Shown here piece by piece: positions 27,262 to 35,924 of a stretch of DNA of 64,000 nucleotides. The stretch spans positions 19,087 through 83,086 of the forward strand of contig JAKAVV010000006.1 of assembly GCA_021817145.1 (NCBI GenBank). The letters run 5' to 3'. Made by a program: the position numbers and the translations under genes. Numbering within the stretch: position 1 is the first letter of the stretch; each line of letters starts with the position of its first letter. The DNA is from a bacterium (lineage in GTDB: Bacteria > Vulcanimicrobiota > JABDET01). Under the pieces are notes generated by a model. The model saw only the letters and a program-made list of their open reading frames with translations, searched no databases and had not been told where the DNA came from.

Positions 27262-28085
27262 AAGATGATCTTTCTTCTGTTGAACTAGAAGTGATCCGAA
27301 AAGGGCTTTTGTCTGCCACTGGTTTTGATATCGGCAACTATAAACCAGGACAAATGCTTCGCCTGCTTTCAACCATTATGGCAAGGGCTGGCGCTGAAAC
27401 ATTTCAAGAATATTTAGCTCTTCTAAAAAGAGAGCCTCAGCGAATTGAGGATTTTAAGCATTTCATTACAATTAATGTTTCTGAGTTTTTTAGAGATAAA
27501 TCTTTGTTCGATTATTTGGATCGATCCATTTTCCCTCCACTCCTAGAGAAGTTTAAATCTCTAAAGATTTGGAGCGCGGGGTGCGCCAGTGGTGAAGAAC
27601 CATATTCAGTCTCTATTCTTCTGGAAGAAAGATTAAGACAGAAATTTTTCGATTACGAGATTTTAGCGACAGACATTGATGATGAGGCTTTAGAAAAGGG
27701 GAAAATTGGAGTTTTTCCCGCAAAAGCGTTAAAAAACGTCTCTCCTGTGTTGAAGGAGTCTTATTTTGATGTGATCGAGGCTCCTCGCCGTGAACAAGGG
27801 CAGAGCGAGTTTAAAGTTCAAGAAAAGTTAAAAAAAAGAATTACATTTCAAAAACAGGATCTGCTGCTCCCTTTAGAAACTCAGAAATTTCATCTGGTTT
27901 TATGCAGAAATGTCGTCATTTATTTTACGGAAGCAGCAAAAAACCAGATGTATTCCAATCTGGCTCAAACCCTTCTGCCAGGAGGAGTTTTGTTTACAGG
28001 AGCAACTGAAAATCTCTTAAATTACAGGGATTTCGGATTTGAGAAATTGGAGACATACTTTTACCGAAAACCCTTTCTCAAGTGA
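27258..28085 (+). CDS. cheR: Chemoreceptor methyltransferase CheR
   Basis: A SAM-dependent methyltransferase of 275 residues that methylates receptor glutamates. It has the N-terminal helical domain (GNYKPGQMLRLL), SAM motif WSAGCASGEEPYS, ILATDIDDEAL and LVLCRNVVIYF. I chose TTG 27258, which overlaps the cheB stop in TTGA; an earlier TTG at 27189 would overlap cheB by 73 bp. Its last 69 bases also encode the C-terminus of mfd on the opposite strand. It is the last gene of the che operon. Confidence 0.93.
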   Translation: MKDDLSSVELEVIRKGLLSATGFDIGNYKPGQMLRLLSTIMARAGAETFQEYLALLKREPQRIEDFKHFITINVSEFFRDKSLFDYLDRSIFPPLLEKFKSLKIWSAGCASGEEPYSVSILLEERLRQKFFDYEILATDIDDEALEKGKIGVFPAKALKNVSPVLKESYFDVIEAPRREQGQSEFKVQEKLKKRITFQKQDLLLPLETQKFHLVLCRNVVIYFTEAAKNQMYSNLAQTLLPGGVLFTGATENLLNYRDFGFEKLETYFYRKPFLK

Positions 28086-31067
28086 GATTTCCCGCGGCTT
28101 TTTCTGCTGCCTTCCATCCCAAAATTGAATGTAAAGCTCAGAATTTTTGAGATAGATCTCTTTAATGTGGCGCTCAATACACATCAATTTGAGTTCCATT
28201 AAATCTAAAAGATTTAATACTTCTTTTGGGGGATCTCCAAATCGGTCTAATAGTTCATCCAATATCTCGGCAATTTCTGCGGCTGTTCTGCAAGATGCCA
28301 GTCTTTTATAAAAATCCAATTTGACGCTTCGAGACGGGATATACTCTGAAGGAATAAAGGCTTGAACCGGCAGATCCATTCGTATTTTTGGGATTTCAGG
28401 GGGTATTTCCTCTCCTTTCAGTTTTTTGATCTCTTCTGAAAGAATTTGATAATAGAGATGATAACCAACTTTTGCGATTTGTCCATGCTGCTTTAAGCCC
28501 AGTAAATGTCCTGCTCCTCGAATTTCTAGATCTCTCACTGCAATTTGATAACCTGAACCCAGTTGGGTAAACTCCTGGATGGTGTTCAATCTTTTTTCTG
28601 CTGTTTGAGAAATGCTTTTATTCTCAGGGACAAGAAAATAAGCGTAAGCTTGTTTATCAGCCCTTCCTATCCTTCCTCTCAATTGGTATAATTGACCTAG
28701 TCCAAAGCGGTGAGCATCCTCGACAATTAAAGTATTGACCCTTGGGATATCCAGCCCATTTTCAATAATTGTTGTGCATAATAAGAGGTCATAAAATCCT
28801 TTCATAAATTTCCACATCCGCTCTTCTAAATCATCAGAGTTCATTTTTCCGTGCACAACAAGGATTTTAAGTTCAGGGATAAGAGATTCTAACTCTTTTT
28901 TTTTCTCGGGGATTTTTTCGATTCGATTGCAGAGATAATAAATTTGCCCTTCTCTTAAAAGTTCTTGACGGACCGCTTCCTTGATTAAAGCTGCATTTTT
29001 TTCGACGACATAAGTTTTGATTGGAAGTCTTTCTTTAGGAGGAGTGTCAATCACACTGATATTTCTGATTCCGGTTAAAGAGAGATAAAGTGTTCTTGGA
29101 ATAGGGGTCGCTGAAAGAGTTAAGACATCAATGTTTTCTTTTATTTTTTTTAGAGCTTCTTTATGCTTGACCCCAAATCTCTGTTCTTCATCAATAATTA
29201 AAAGACCAAGATTGTTAAAATGGACGTCTTTCTGGAGCAAACGGTGTGTGCCAATAATAATATCGATCTCCCCTGTGAATAGTTTCAGGAGAATTTCTGT
29301 CTGCTCTTTTTTTGTTTTAAATCGAGAAAGTAAATCTATTTTAATGGGGAATGCGGCTAATCTTTCAGAAAAAGTTTCGAAATGCTGCTGAGCTAAAATG
29401 GTTGTAGGAACTAAAACAGCAACTTGTTTTCCATCAGTGGCTGCCTTAAAAGAGGCTCTTAAAGCAACTTCTGTTTTCCCATATCCCACATCTCCTAAAA
29501 CAAGCCTTTCCATAGGGGCTGGTTTTTCCATGTCTTTTTTGGTTTCCAATATTGCTTTTTCTTGATCCGGGGTTGTTTCAAAAGGGAATGCTTCTTCTAA
29601 CTCTGTCTGCCAGGGGGAATCAGGTGAAAACGGGTGTCCTTGAATTTGAGATCTGGATGCATAGAGATCTACAATCTCTTTGGCAATTTCTTCCGCGTCT
29701 TTTTGCGTTTTGGCTTTTGTGTTTTTCCAATCTCTTCCTCCTAATTTGGATAAAGCTGGGATTCTTTCTTCTGGACCAGCGTATCGCTCCACCAGGTTCA
29801 TTTCTTCTAGAGGAACATAAAGTTTGTCATTTCCTTTAAACTCAAGTTTTAGATAATCTTGCCTGCTTCCTTGAACTTCCAGAGGGACAAGCCCTTCAAA
29901 TCGAGCGATCCCATGGCTGGAATGAACCACCAGTTCACCTTCTTTCAAATCTTCCAGGATAAGGGGTTTAGAAGGGTAGTTCGTTTTTAATTTTTGGATA
30001 ACTCGCCCAAACAGTTCATAATCCGTATAAACCCTGAGGATTCCAGGGATTGAAAAGCCCTGACTTAAAGGGGAGGGGAAGAGTTCAATGTTAAACAATT
30101 GGTACTCTTTTAAGAGCTCCTTCAATCGTGAAAACTGTCGGGTAAAAATGTAAATTTTCTCTTTTTTTGAAACCTCTTCTGCTGCTTTTAAAAAATCTCG
30201 GAAGCGGTGGGTGAAAGTTTCTACGGGTTTAAAGGGCCATTCCAGAGCTTTACTCTGGGGAACAGAAGTTAACGTTAAGAGGGTTTTAAAATTGCTTTTA
30301 TTTAACTTGGGAGCTGCATCAGGATAAAGGCTTTGAGACTTATCTTCATTGATAATGAAGATTATTTTTTCTGTGAGGTAATCAAAAAGGGTGCCCTGAG
30401 TTTCATGAAGTGTTTCAGTCGGGAAAATTTCAAGAGAAGGGATTTTTTTGATTGATCTTTGAGTTGAAGTGTCGAAAACTCGAATGGTATCAATTTCTTC
30501 TCCATACCATTCCAGACGATAAGGATGATCGCTGAAAACAGGGAAAAAATCGAGAATCCCCCCTCGCACCGAGAATTGGTTTTTATCCACAACCAGTTCA
30601 GTTCTGACATATCCCCAGTGGGTTAAACGATCTGCCAGAGCAGCCAGTGGAAATTTGGCTCCAGGTTTTAAAAGTAATTGTTCGCGCAGTATCTGTTCAG
30701 GAGTATAGGTTGGGGAGAGAACTGCTTCTGGAGTGGAGAAAATAAAAAGAGGCTTCTTTTTAAGCAGTTCTTGGCAGATCATCACCCTTTCCCCGCTGGA
30801 TTCAATATCTTGTGGAAGAAGGGGATTTTGGCGAGGAAAAAATCTTGCGGTTGAAATGAACAGACTGCAGTCTGAAAATACGGTTTTCATTTTTTCTTCA
30901 GAGTATCCGATGTAGATCAGGGTGGATTTTAAGTTTTCATATAAACAGGCTAATAAAGCTCCTAACCCAACAGTTCCAGTTTGATGAAGCTGGATAGAGG
31001 AGCCTGGCTGGGACAAAGAGAGGATCAGGTTTTGTATGGTTTTGTCTTTTTTCAGCTCTTCCAGCAT
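28017..31067 (-). CDS. mfd: Transcription-repair coupling factor
   Basis: A 1016-residue SF2 translocase that removes stalled RNA polymerase and recruits UvrA. Order: UvrB-like N-terminus (RGGILDFFPV), the RNA-polymerase-interacting CarD-like domain (DYLKLEFKGNDKLYVPLEEMN region), RecG-like motor with Walker A LGDVGYGKTEVAL, DEEQRFG, LSATPIPRTL, VEDAHRFGLGQLYQLRGRIGR, and the C-terminal D7 domain. It is shorter than most Mfd proteins (about 1100-1150), mainly in the N-terminal part. It overlaps cheR by 69 bp tail to tail, and its start overlaps the glycerophosphodiesterase stop by 16 bp. Confidence 0.96.
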   Translation of the reverse strand: MLEELKKDKTIQNLILSLSQPGSSIQLHQTGTVGLGALLACLYENLKSTLIYIGYSEEKMKTVFSDCSLFISTARFFPRQNPLLPQDIESSGERVMICQELLKKKPLFIFSTPEAVLSPTYTPEQILREQLLLKPGAKFPLAALADRLTHWGYVRTELVVDKNQFSVRGGILDFFPVFSDHPYRLEWYGEEIDTIRVFDTSTQRSIKKIPSLEIFPTETLHETQGTLFDYLTEKIIFIINEDKSQSLYPDAAPKLNKSNFKTLLTLTSVPQSKALEWPFKPVETFTHRFRDFLKAAEEVSKKEKIYIFTRQFSRLKELLKEYQLFNIELFPSPLSQGFSIPGILRVYTDYELFGRVIQKLKTNYPSKPLILEDLKEGELVVHSSHGIARFEGLVPLEVQGSRQDYLKLEFKGNDKLYVPLEEMNLVERYAGPEERIPALSKLGGRDWKNTKAKTQKDAEEIAKEIVDLYASRSQIQGHPFSPDSPWQTELEEAFPFETTPDQEKAILETKKDMEKPAPMERLVLGDVGYGKTEVALRASFKAATDGKQVAVLVPTTILAQQHFETFSERLAAFPIKIDLLSRFKTKKEQTEILLKLFTGEIDIIIGTHRLLQKDVHFNNLGLLIIDEEQRFGVKHKEALKKIKENIDVLTLSATPIPRTLYLSLTGIRNISVIDTPPKERLPIKTYVVEKNAALIKEAVRQELLREGQIYYLCNRIEKIPEKKKELESLIPELKILVVHGKMNSDDLEERMWKFMKGFYDLLLCTTIIENGLDIPRVNTLIVEDAHRFGLGQLYQLRGRIGRADKQAYAYFLVPENKSISQTAEKRLNTIQEFTQLGSGYQIAVRDLEIRGAGHLLGLKQHGQIAKVGYHLYYQILSEEIKKLKGEEIPPEIPKIRMDLPVQAFIPSEYIPSRSVKLDFYKRLASCRTAAEIAEILDELLDRFGDPPKEVLNLLDLMELKLMCIERHIKEIYLKNSELYIQFWDGRQQKKPREISLEKGFSVKVCLQFLKSEIPVI

Positions 31068-31723
31068 GAAATTTTTTCAGGGAAATCTGTGATCAATCCA
31101 TTGACTCCTAATGAAGTCAATCGTTTCCCCTCTTCCTGGTCATTGACAACCCAGGTATGCACCTGTCTCCCGTTTTCTTTGAATTTTTTTAAATTTTCCT
31201 CATCAATGAGTTTTGACTCAGGAAGAACCAGGCTGCAGGATTTTGGTGTTCGCGCAAATCGAGGAAAGGTTAAAAAAAGGAACCCTGTTTTTATATTGGG
31301 ATTTAAACGATAACATTGGGTTAAAACATCGACATAAAAACTAATGATGAAAACCTGATCCTGCATCTGATATTGGGTAATCAGTTGAATCAGCTTTTCT
31401 TCAAACCCTGCCTCTTTAACTTCTAAATGCAAGAGGATTTTATTTTTTGCCATAGACAGAAGATCACTTAGAAAAGGAAGGGCTTCTCCATTTTTAAGTT
31501 TTATATTTTTTATTTCGTGAGAAGAATAATCCGATAAATTACCTTTGGCATGAGTGGTCCGATCCAGAGATTCATCATGAAGAATCACGATTTCCCCATC
31601 TTTCGTTTTTCTTAAATCAACTTCGATTGAATCCACCTTCAATCGAATGGCTCTTTCGAAGGAGGAGATGGAATTTTCAAAAGACTCCCCTTTCCCTCCT
31701 CTGTGAGCAACAATAAGGGACAT
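31052..31723 (-). CDS. Glycerophosphodiester phosphodiesterase
   Basis: A 223-residue GDPD TIM-barrel enzyme. The catalytic signature is complete: AHRGGKGESFENS (His-Arg and Glu-Asn), VDLRKTKDGEIVILHDESLDRTT (Glu/Asp metal ligands and second His) and LHLEVKE. It hydrolyses glycerophosphodiesters to glycerol-3-phosphate and an alcohol in phospholipid turnover. No signal peptide, so cytosolic. Its ATG directly follows the hemB stop and its stop overlaps the mfd start. Confidence 0.92.
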   Translation of the reverse strand: MSLIVAHRGGKGESFENSISSFERAIRLKVDSIEVDLRKTKDGEIVILHDESLDRTTHAKGNLSDYSSHEIKNIKLKNGEALPFLSDLLSMAKNKILLHLEVKEAGFEEKLIQLITQYQMQDQVFIISFYVDVLTQCYRLNPNIKTGFLFLTFPRFARTPKSCSLVLPESKLIDEENLKKFKENGRQVHTWVVNDQEEGKRLTSLGVNGLITDFPEKISCWKS

Positions 31724-32701
31724 TTACCCTTCTTTCAGCCAGAGTGCCGCTTTTTTTGCATGATAAGAAATGATCAGGTCTGCTCCAGCTCTTTTAAATC
31801 CAGTTAAAATCTCCATCACCACTCGCTTTTCATCAATCCATCCTTTTTGAGCAGCTGCTTTGACCATGGCGTATTCCCCGCTGACATTATAGCAGGCTAA
31901 AGGAAGATTGAATTTTTCTTTTATTTTGTGAATCACATCCATGTATGCCAGAGCTGGTTTAACCATTAAAATATCTGCCCCTTCTTCAGTATCCAGATGC
32001 GATTCCAGCACTGCTTCTCTGCTGTTTGCAGGATTCATCTGATACCCTTTCCTATCTCCAAATTGGGGAGAAGATTCTGCTGCTTCTCGAAAAGGTCCGT
32101 AAAAAGCAGATGCGTATTTTACACTGTAAGCCATGATCGGAAGGTTTTGAAATCCACGCGAATCCAGTACTTGTCTAATTTTTCCCACCCTCCCATCCAT
32201 CATATCAGAAGGGGCTACCATGTCTGCTCCTGCATCAGCATGGCTGAGAGCTTCTCTTGCCAGAAGGTCTAAGGTTTTATCATTGTTGACCTGACCTTGT
32301 TCAATGATGCCGCAGTGCCCATGAGAAGTATATTCGCATAAACAAACATCTGTGATGACCAGAAGCTCGGGATTTTCTTTTTTGATGATCTTGATCCCCT
32401 GCTGCACAACCCCTTCTGGATTCCATGCTTCTGATCCCGTTTCATCCTTATAGGAGGGGATTCCAAAAAGAAGAACAGCAGGAATCTGCAGTTTTGAAAT
32501 CTCCTCAATCTCTTGAGGCAGTTTGTCTAGAGAGAATTGATACTGCTCAGGCATAGAAGGGATCTCTTTTTTGATTTCTTTCCCTGAGATGATAAAAAGA
32601 GGGTAGATAAACTGTTGGATTTCAAGACGATTCTCTTTTACCATTTCTCTGAGAACAGGGTTTAACCTTAATCTTCTAGGTCTTTGAGAAGGATAATTCA
32701 T
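31724..32701 (-). CDS. hemB: Delta-aminolevulinic acid dehydratase (porphobilinogen synthase)
   Basis: Condenses two aminolevulinates to porphobilinogen. A cysteine-rich zinc site is present in DVCLCEYTSHGHC, so this is a zinc-dependent type rather than the Asp-rich magnesium type. The two Schiff-base lysines lie in MAYSVKYASAFYGPFREA and LMVKPALAYMDV. Length of 325 residues is typical. The start overlaps the preceding TPR gene by 4 bp. It completes, with hemA and hemC at 16471-19486, the early haem pathway. Confidence 0.96.
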   Translation of the reverse strand: MNYPSQRPRRLRLNPVLREMVKENRLEIQQFIYPLFIISGKEIKKEIPSMPEQYQFSLDKLPQEIEEISKLQIPAVLLFGIPSYKDETGSEAWNPEGVVQQGIKIIKKENPELLVITDVCLCEYTSHGHCGIIEQGQVNNDKTLDLLAREALSHADAGADMVAPSDMMDGRVGKIRQVLDSRGFQNLPIMAYSVKYASAFYGPFREAAESSPQFGDRKGYQMNPANSREAVLESHLDTEEGADILMVKPALAYMDVIHKIKEKFNLPLACYNVSGEYAMVKAAAQKGWIDEKRVVMEILTGFKRAGADLIISYHAKKAALWLKEG

Positions 32702-32800
32702 GAAAGAGACCTCCTTATGCGGTCTTTTAATTTGTCTTGAAGTTCACTGGATCGCAAGTGCGCAAGAAAAGGCTCCTGCTGGACAACTTGATGGAATGCC
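32676..32800. repeat. Direct repeat, copy 1 (TPR 3' end plus hemB 5' end)
   Basis: About 125 bp spanning the last 34 codons of the TPR gene at 32698-33186 and the first codons of hemB. An approximately 94% identical copy lies 595 bp away at 33271-33394. It starts at CTAGGTCTTTGAGA and ends at GATGGAATGCC. Confidence 0.93.
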
Positions 32801-33186
32801 TCAACTGCTTTTACTGCTTCATTTTGGCGAATGTAAAGCTTTCCAAGCTCGTACCAGGCTTCTATGTTTTTAGGATTTGCCTGAATAGATTTTGTGAAGT
32901 ATTCCAAAGCTTTATCTAGCTGGTTCTCCTTAAGGGAAAACTGACCCATCAGAAAATAAGCGGAGGTGGATTCAGGCTCATTTTGAATCAGCTTTTCTAT
33001 AAGGTGGAACGCCTCCTCTTTTTTCTCAAGATTCCACTTTGCCTGAGCTAGATTTAAAACAGCCTCAGAGTAATTGGGGAAGATTTGAATCGCTTTTTCC
33101 AAGTGGTTTTCCGCTTTATTCCATTCTTTTCTTTCGATGGCATCTTTCCCTGGAAAATACGAAAGACGAAAAGAAAGCCATTTCAT
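32698..33186 (-). CDS. Tetratricopeptide repeat protein
   Basis: A 162-residue protein made of about three to four TPR units (WNKAENHLEKAIQIFPNYSEAV, AYFLMGQFSLKENQLDKAL, AWYELGKLYIRQNEAVKAVEAF). TPRs form helical scaffolds for protein contacts. There is a short hydrophobic start (MKWLSFRLSYF) but no convincing signal peptide. It overlaps hemB by 4 bp, suggesting co-expression, but no specific role in haem synthesis is implied by the sequence. Confidence 0.85.
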   Translation of the reverse strand: MKWLSFRLSYFPGKDAIERKEWNKAENHLEKAIQIFPNYSEAVLNLAQAKWNLEKKEEAFHLIEKLIQNEPESTSAYFLMGQFSLKENQLDKALEYFTKSIQANPKNIEAWYELGKLYIRQNEAVKAVEAFHQVVQQEPFLAHLRSSELQDKLKDRIRRSLS

Positions 33187-33270
33187 GATGATTCACGCAG
33201 TTTGACATCTGATTTTAACATTATCTTGTTCGTTCCTTTCGGGTTGGGCAATTTCCTGCCATTTTCAGTC

Positions 33271-33394
33271 CTAGGTCTTTGAGAGGATAATTCATGAAAC
33301 AAACCTTCTTATGCGGTCTTTTCATTTGTCTTATAGTTCACTGGATCGCAAGTGCGCAAGAAAAGGCTCCTGCTGGACAACTTGATGGAATGCC
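33271..33394. repeat. Direct repeat, copy 2 (non-coding relic of the TPR-hemB junction)
   Basis: A slightly diverged copy of 32676-32800 (a few substitutions and a 1-bp deletion) between the two TPR genes. On the minus strand it would encode the end of the first TPR protein and the first codons of hemB, but it has no matching gene body, so it is a duplication scar. The stretch 33187-33404 contains nothing else recognised. Confidence 0.9.
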
Positions 33395-33404
33395 AAAAAA
33401 CATT

Positions 33405-33782
33405 TCATTGGGGTTCACTCATGAATGCTTTTTCAATTTCATACAAGAAAAGAGCCTGGATCCGAGGATGTTCAGCCATTCCTGTTTTTTTAAGAAGGGC
33501 TAAACCGTCCTCTGGTTTCCCTTCTCTGAATTTTAAAAGAGCCTGAAGGTTTTTCCCGAGATTATTTTCAGGATCTTTTTCGATCCCTTGTTGAAGAATT
33601 TCTTGAAGCTCTGGAATTTGATTTAAAATCAGATGAATTAAACTTGTGAAAAAGTAAGGGACTGGATGTTCTGGATTTACTCCTCTTGCTTTCTCAAAAG
33701 TTTCAAGAGAAGCTTGGTATTCGTTTTGATCCAGTTTTTTAAGCCCTTCCTGTATAAAGGGTCTGATATCTTGTTTTGGCAT
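33405..33782 (-). CDS. Small TPR-like protein
   Basis: A 125-residue protein with TPR-like helices (GLKKLDQNEYQASLETFEKARGVNPEHPVPYFFTSL is the clearest unit, here in continuous reading 33,760-33,650). It differs in sequence from the TPR gene at 32698. ATG 33782 was preferred to a TTG 18 bp upstream because it begins 8 bp after the stop of the truncated gene fragment at 33790, consistent with a former operon. The scar repeat begins 11 bp after its stop. Function unknown. Confidence 0.75.
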   Translation of the reverse strand: MPKQDIRPFIQEGLKKLDQNEYQASLETFEKARGVNPEHPVPYFFTSLIHLILNQIPELQEILQQGIEKDPENNLGKNLQALLKFREGKPEDGLALLKKTGMAEHPRIQALFLYEIEKAFMSEPQ

Positions 33783-33789
33783 AATGAGA

Positions 33790-33918
33790 CTATTTGCCAA
33801 TATTCAAAGAGATGCCTTTTATCTGGAGTAATTGTGCCGCAATTTTCTGTGGATCTGGCTGGATGTTAGGGTAGATGCAGCGATCTTCAACTTGATATTT
33901 CCAGTCAATGCGCGGATA
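33790..33918 (-). pseudogene. 3' fragment of a chromosomal gene cut by the accessory region
   Basis: Reading on the minus strand from about 33918 to the TAG at 33790-33792 gives about 40 coherent codons: IDWKYQVEDRC, then IYPNIQPDPQKIAAQLL and QIKGISLNIGK before the stop. Upstream of about 33,930 this frame closes and the DNA becomes the AbiE toxin gene. The stop is 8 bp before the small TPR gene, so this was probably the preceding gene of the same operon. The family was not recognised. It marks the likely left junction of the island. Confidence 0.6.
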
Positions 33919-34729
33919 TGCCAAGACCTCTCAGCAGGTGACTTACACGCTCATAGGCATCGCGCTGCAGGATCTCCCGGTCATCTCCTGAGCTTTGCTC
34001 GAAATCTGCCACGAATTTCGGGCCGACATGTTTGGGTGAAGCGAATTTTCGGGCGATTTTTTCAAGCCCTTCCTTGACAAGTGGGTTGCCAAGGTGCGGC
34101 TTGAACTCCTCTATGAGTTTATTTAAATCGCTATTCCTGAGACAAAAATGAATATCCCAGGCATCTTTCTCCTTCATCCGACCATCTAACGCCATTCCCT
34201 TCATCACAATGAAAGGAACGATGCTTGCCAAGCGAACCTTCACCTCATCCTTTCCTCCACCTGGGAGCTCCCCTTTAATGGTTACTTCCTGGGTCATGTC
34301 GAAGGCGATGTCGCACCCTCTGGCTTTTCTGGCCCGGACTTCTTGAATTGTCTGGGTGCGGCGCCCTTCACCGGTTCCGCCGTATTCCCCGGCAAGAAAA
34401 TCAACTTGAACCGTGATATCTCTCCCTTGAACCTTCACCACCTTGTAGTAAATGAACGGCTGCTCAGCATTTGCCGTGTATCCATGCTCTGACAGTAACT
34501 CGTGGATTTTCTTGTATCCCTCTTCTTTGATTTTCCAATGATTCAAAGCCAAATCAACGTCCGTGCTTCCGATGTGTCTTGGGTTGGCGTTCGGAAACAG
34601 AAGATCAGGCACCCATCCTCCAACCAGGACGATCCCCTCCTCGTATTCGTGGAGCACGTGGATGATCTCCACGAGAACAGATCTGGCGGCGTTTACCTCA
34701 TCAGAAAGGTAATCTACCTGACTTGCCAT
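33905..34729 (-). CDS. AbiEii-like nucleotidyltransferase toxin
   Basis: A 274-residue protein with the pol-beta nucleotidyltransferase signature of AbiEii toxins: VLVGGWVPDLLF then STDVDLALNH (GG...DxD), and further acidic residue in TVQVDFLAG. The C-terminal half holds IVPFIVMKGMALDGRMKEKDAWDIHF, matching the K-x(n)-KD/YDI-like region of the family. Known relatives block translation by modifying tRNA or act in abortive infection; that activity is inferred. It is encoded after, and overlapping by 16 bp, its presumed antitoxin. Its 3' end abuts the chromosomal relic at the island edge. Confidence 0.75.
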   Translation of the reverse strand: MASQVDYLSDEVNAARSVLVEIIHVLHEYEEGIVLVGGWVPDLLFPNANPRHIGSTDVDLALNHWKIKEEGYKKIHELLSEHGYTANAEQPFIYYKVVKVQGRDITVQVDFLAGEYGGTGEGRRTQTIQEVRARKARGCDIAFDMTQEVTIKGELPGGGKDEVKVRLASIVPFIVMKGMALDGRMKEKDAWDIHFCLRNSDLNKLIEEFKPHLGNPLVKEGLEKIARKFASPKHVGPKFVADFEQSSGDDREILQRDAYERVSHLLRGLGISAH

Positions 34730-35781
34730 CGCACCTTCAGTACGGTTTGAAAAATAAACATGGCTGCTTCACTCCCACGCATCGGAATCTTGGTCAGATC
34801 CAAATAGTTTTGGACCGATGATACGACTGTCAATTCGTCCAATTTTTCTTTACCATAAAAGAGCCCTTCATCATAGGGTTTGAGAAGCACCACATTTGCC
34901 CCTGATGAAACGGTCTTGAGACCAACCCTATTGGCGACGATCTGGGGATCCCCATCCACATACACGTAAACGCGCTGATATTTAATATGAGGCGCACGCC
35001 GCGCCGCAGCCGAGAATCCAGTAAACGCATAGACGAGTTCCTCTTTGCGGCAAGCTTCCGCAATTTTTCTTTCGATCTCGTTCACGGAGTCCATGGAATA
35101 ATACTCTGTAGGGGCGCTTTGTGAAAACTTGTAATTTTTTTCCCACTCCAGCAAAAGCAGCACAGGGTTGTTAAGATAGAACCCTTCCTTTTCAACAGTA
35201 ATCCATTCCCGATCTAAAAGCAAACGCTTTACGTTGTTCACGAGTCCAAGGCTGACATTCGCCTCCGCCTCCAGCTCTTGCTGCTTCCACCTTTTCTCTG
35301 GATTCTCCAAAAGTACGCGCAGAATTCGTTCCGCCTTTGGGGAGTAAAGTGTGCGAAGATCGCGCTTCTCGGCAAAGATGTTTCGCTGCCCTTTTTTTTC
35401 GATATACACCTGGTCGAAGGTAAGTCTGCCATTCCCGGAAAGATCCACGTACCCTACCCCTGCCTCGCGACAGATTTCAGCCGATGCCTCTGAAATGAAT
35501 GGAGCGACAACCACTCCGCAGCTGTCCGGCAAGTTTGGGGTCATGAGCAGCAGCTGGTTAATGGCCTCCCTGGTCACTCTGGGTTGTCCAGTGTTCTTTG
35601 CCACTAGGAGCAGATAGATCTCCTTGCTAGCCGAATTGACCCGTAGAATTGCATCAGCCTGAAGATCTCTCTTTAGGGGTAACTGTTTGGCCTCGCCAAT
35701 CTGTAAAAAAGGGACATCTGAGAGGCACTTTTTTATCGCCTCGATTCCATTCTGCAGAAGTTCTTGTTCACTAATTTTCAT
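34714..35781 (-). CDS. AbiEi-like antitoxin with winged helix, autoregulator
   Basis: A 355-residue protein typical of the large AbiEi/type IV antitoxin group. The N-terminal region resembles a restriction-enzyme-like fold (ADAILRVNSASKEIYLLLVAK), and residues 130-185 form a winged helix-turn-helix (KAERILRVLLENPEKRW, KQQELEAEANVSLGLVNNVKRL). The C-terminal part is the AbiEi-specific domain. It precedes the AbiEii-like toxin, and a strong promoter flanked by two identical-type palindromes lies just upstream, so it very likely represses its own operon. Confidence 0.75.
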   Translation of the reverse strand: MKISEQELLQNGIEAIKKCLSDVPFLQIGEAKQLPLKRDLQADAILRVNSASKEIYLLLVAKNTGQPRVTREAINQLLLMTPNLPDSCGVVVAPFISEASAEICREAGVGYVDLSGNGRLTFDQVYIEKKGQRNIFAEKRDLRTLYSPKAERILRVLLENPEKRWKQQELEAEANVSLGLVNNVKRLLLDREWITVEKEGFYLNNPVLLLLEWEKNYKFSQSAPTEYYSMDSVNEIERKIAEACRKEELVYAFTGFSAAARRAPHIKYQRVYVYVDGDPQIVANRVGLKTVSSGANVVLLKPYDEGLFYGKEKLDELTVVSSVQNYLDLTKIPMRGSEAAMFIFQTVLKVRWQVR

Positions 35782-35793
35782 TTATCTTTACAC

Positions 35794-35886
35794 TTTCAAC
35801 GTCTGTTGAAACTTATTATATCAGTGAAAATGCCGCATGTCAAGAATTTTTTCATTGAAATTTATACTTTCAACATTCGTTGAAAG
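35794..35886 (-). promoter_or_regulatory. Sigma-70 promoter with two palindromic operators for the AbiE-type operon
   Basis: On the minus strand, TTGACA (35843-35838), a 17-bp spacer and TATAAT (35820-35815) form a consensus promoter. Operator 1, TTTCAAC-GTCT-GTTGAAA (35794-35811), lies at the expected transcription start. Operator 2, CTTTCAAC-ATTC-GTTGAAAG (35867-35886), lies upstream. Their centres are 74 bp apart, close to seven helical turns, which would suit cooperative binding with a loop over the promoter. The presumed binder is the AbiEi-like protein encoded next. Confidence 0.85.
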
Positions 35887-35924
35887 CCTTATTTTGACTG
35901 AAAAACTATTGGAATAGCAAATAA

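Noticed and set aside
33294..33546. Plus-strand frames starting near the scar repeat, one with a signal-peptide-like start
   Set aside because: They lie opposite the small TPR gene and the duplicated TPR/hemB junction and have no homologous body.
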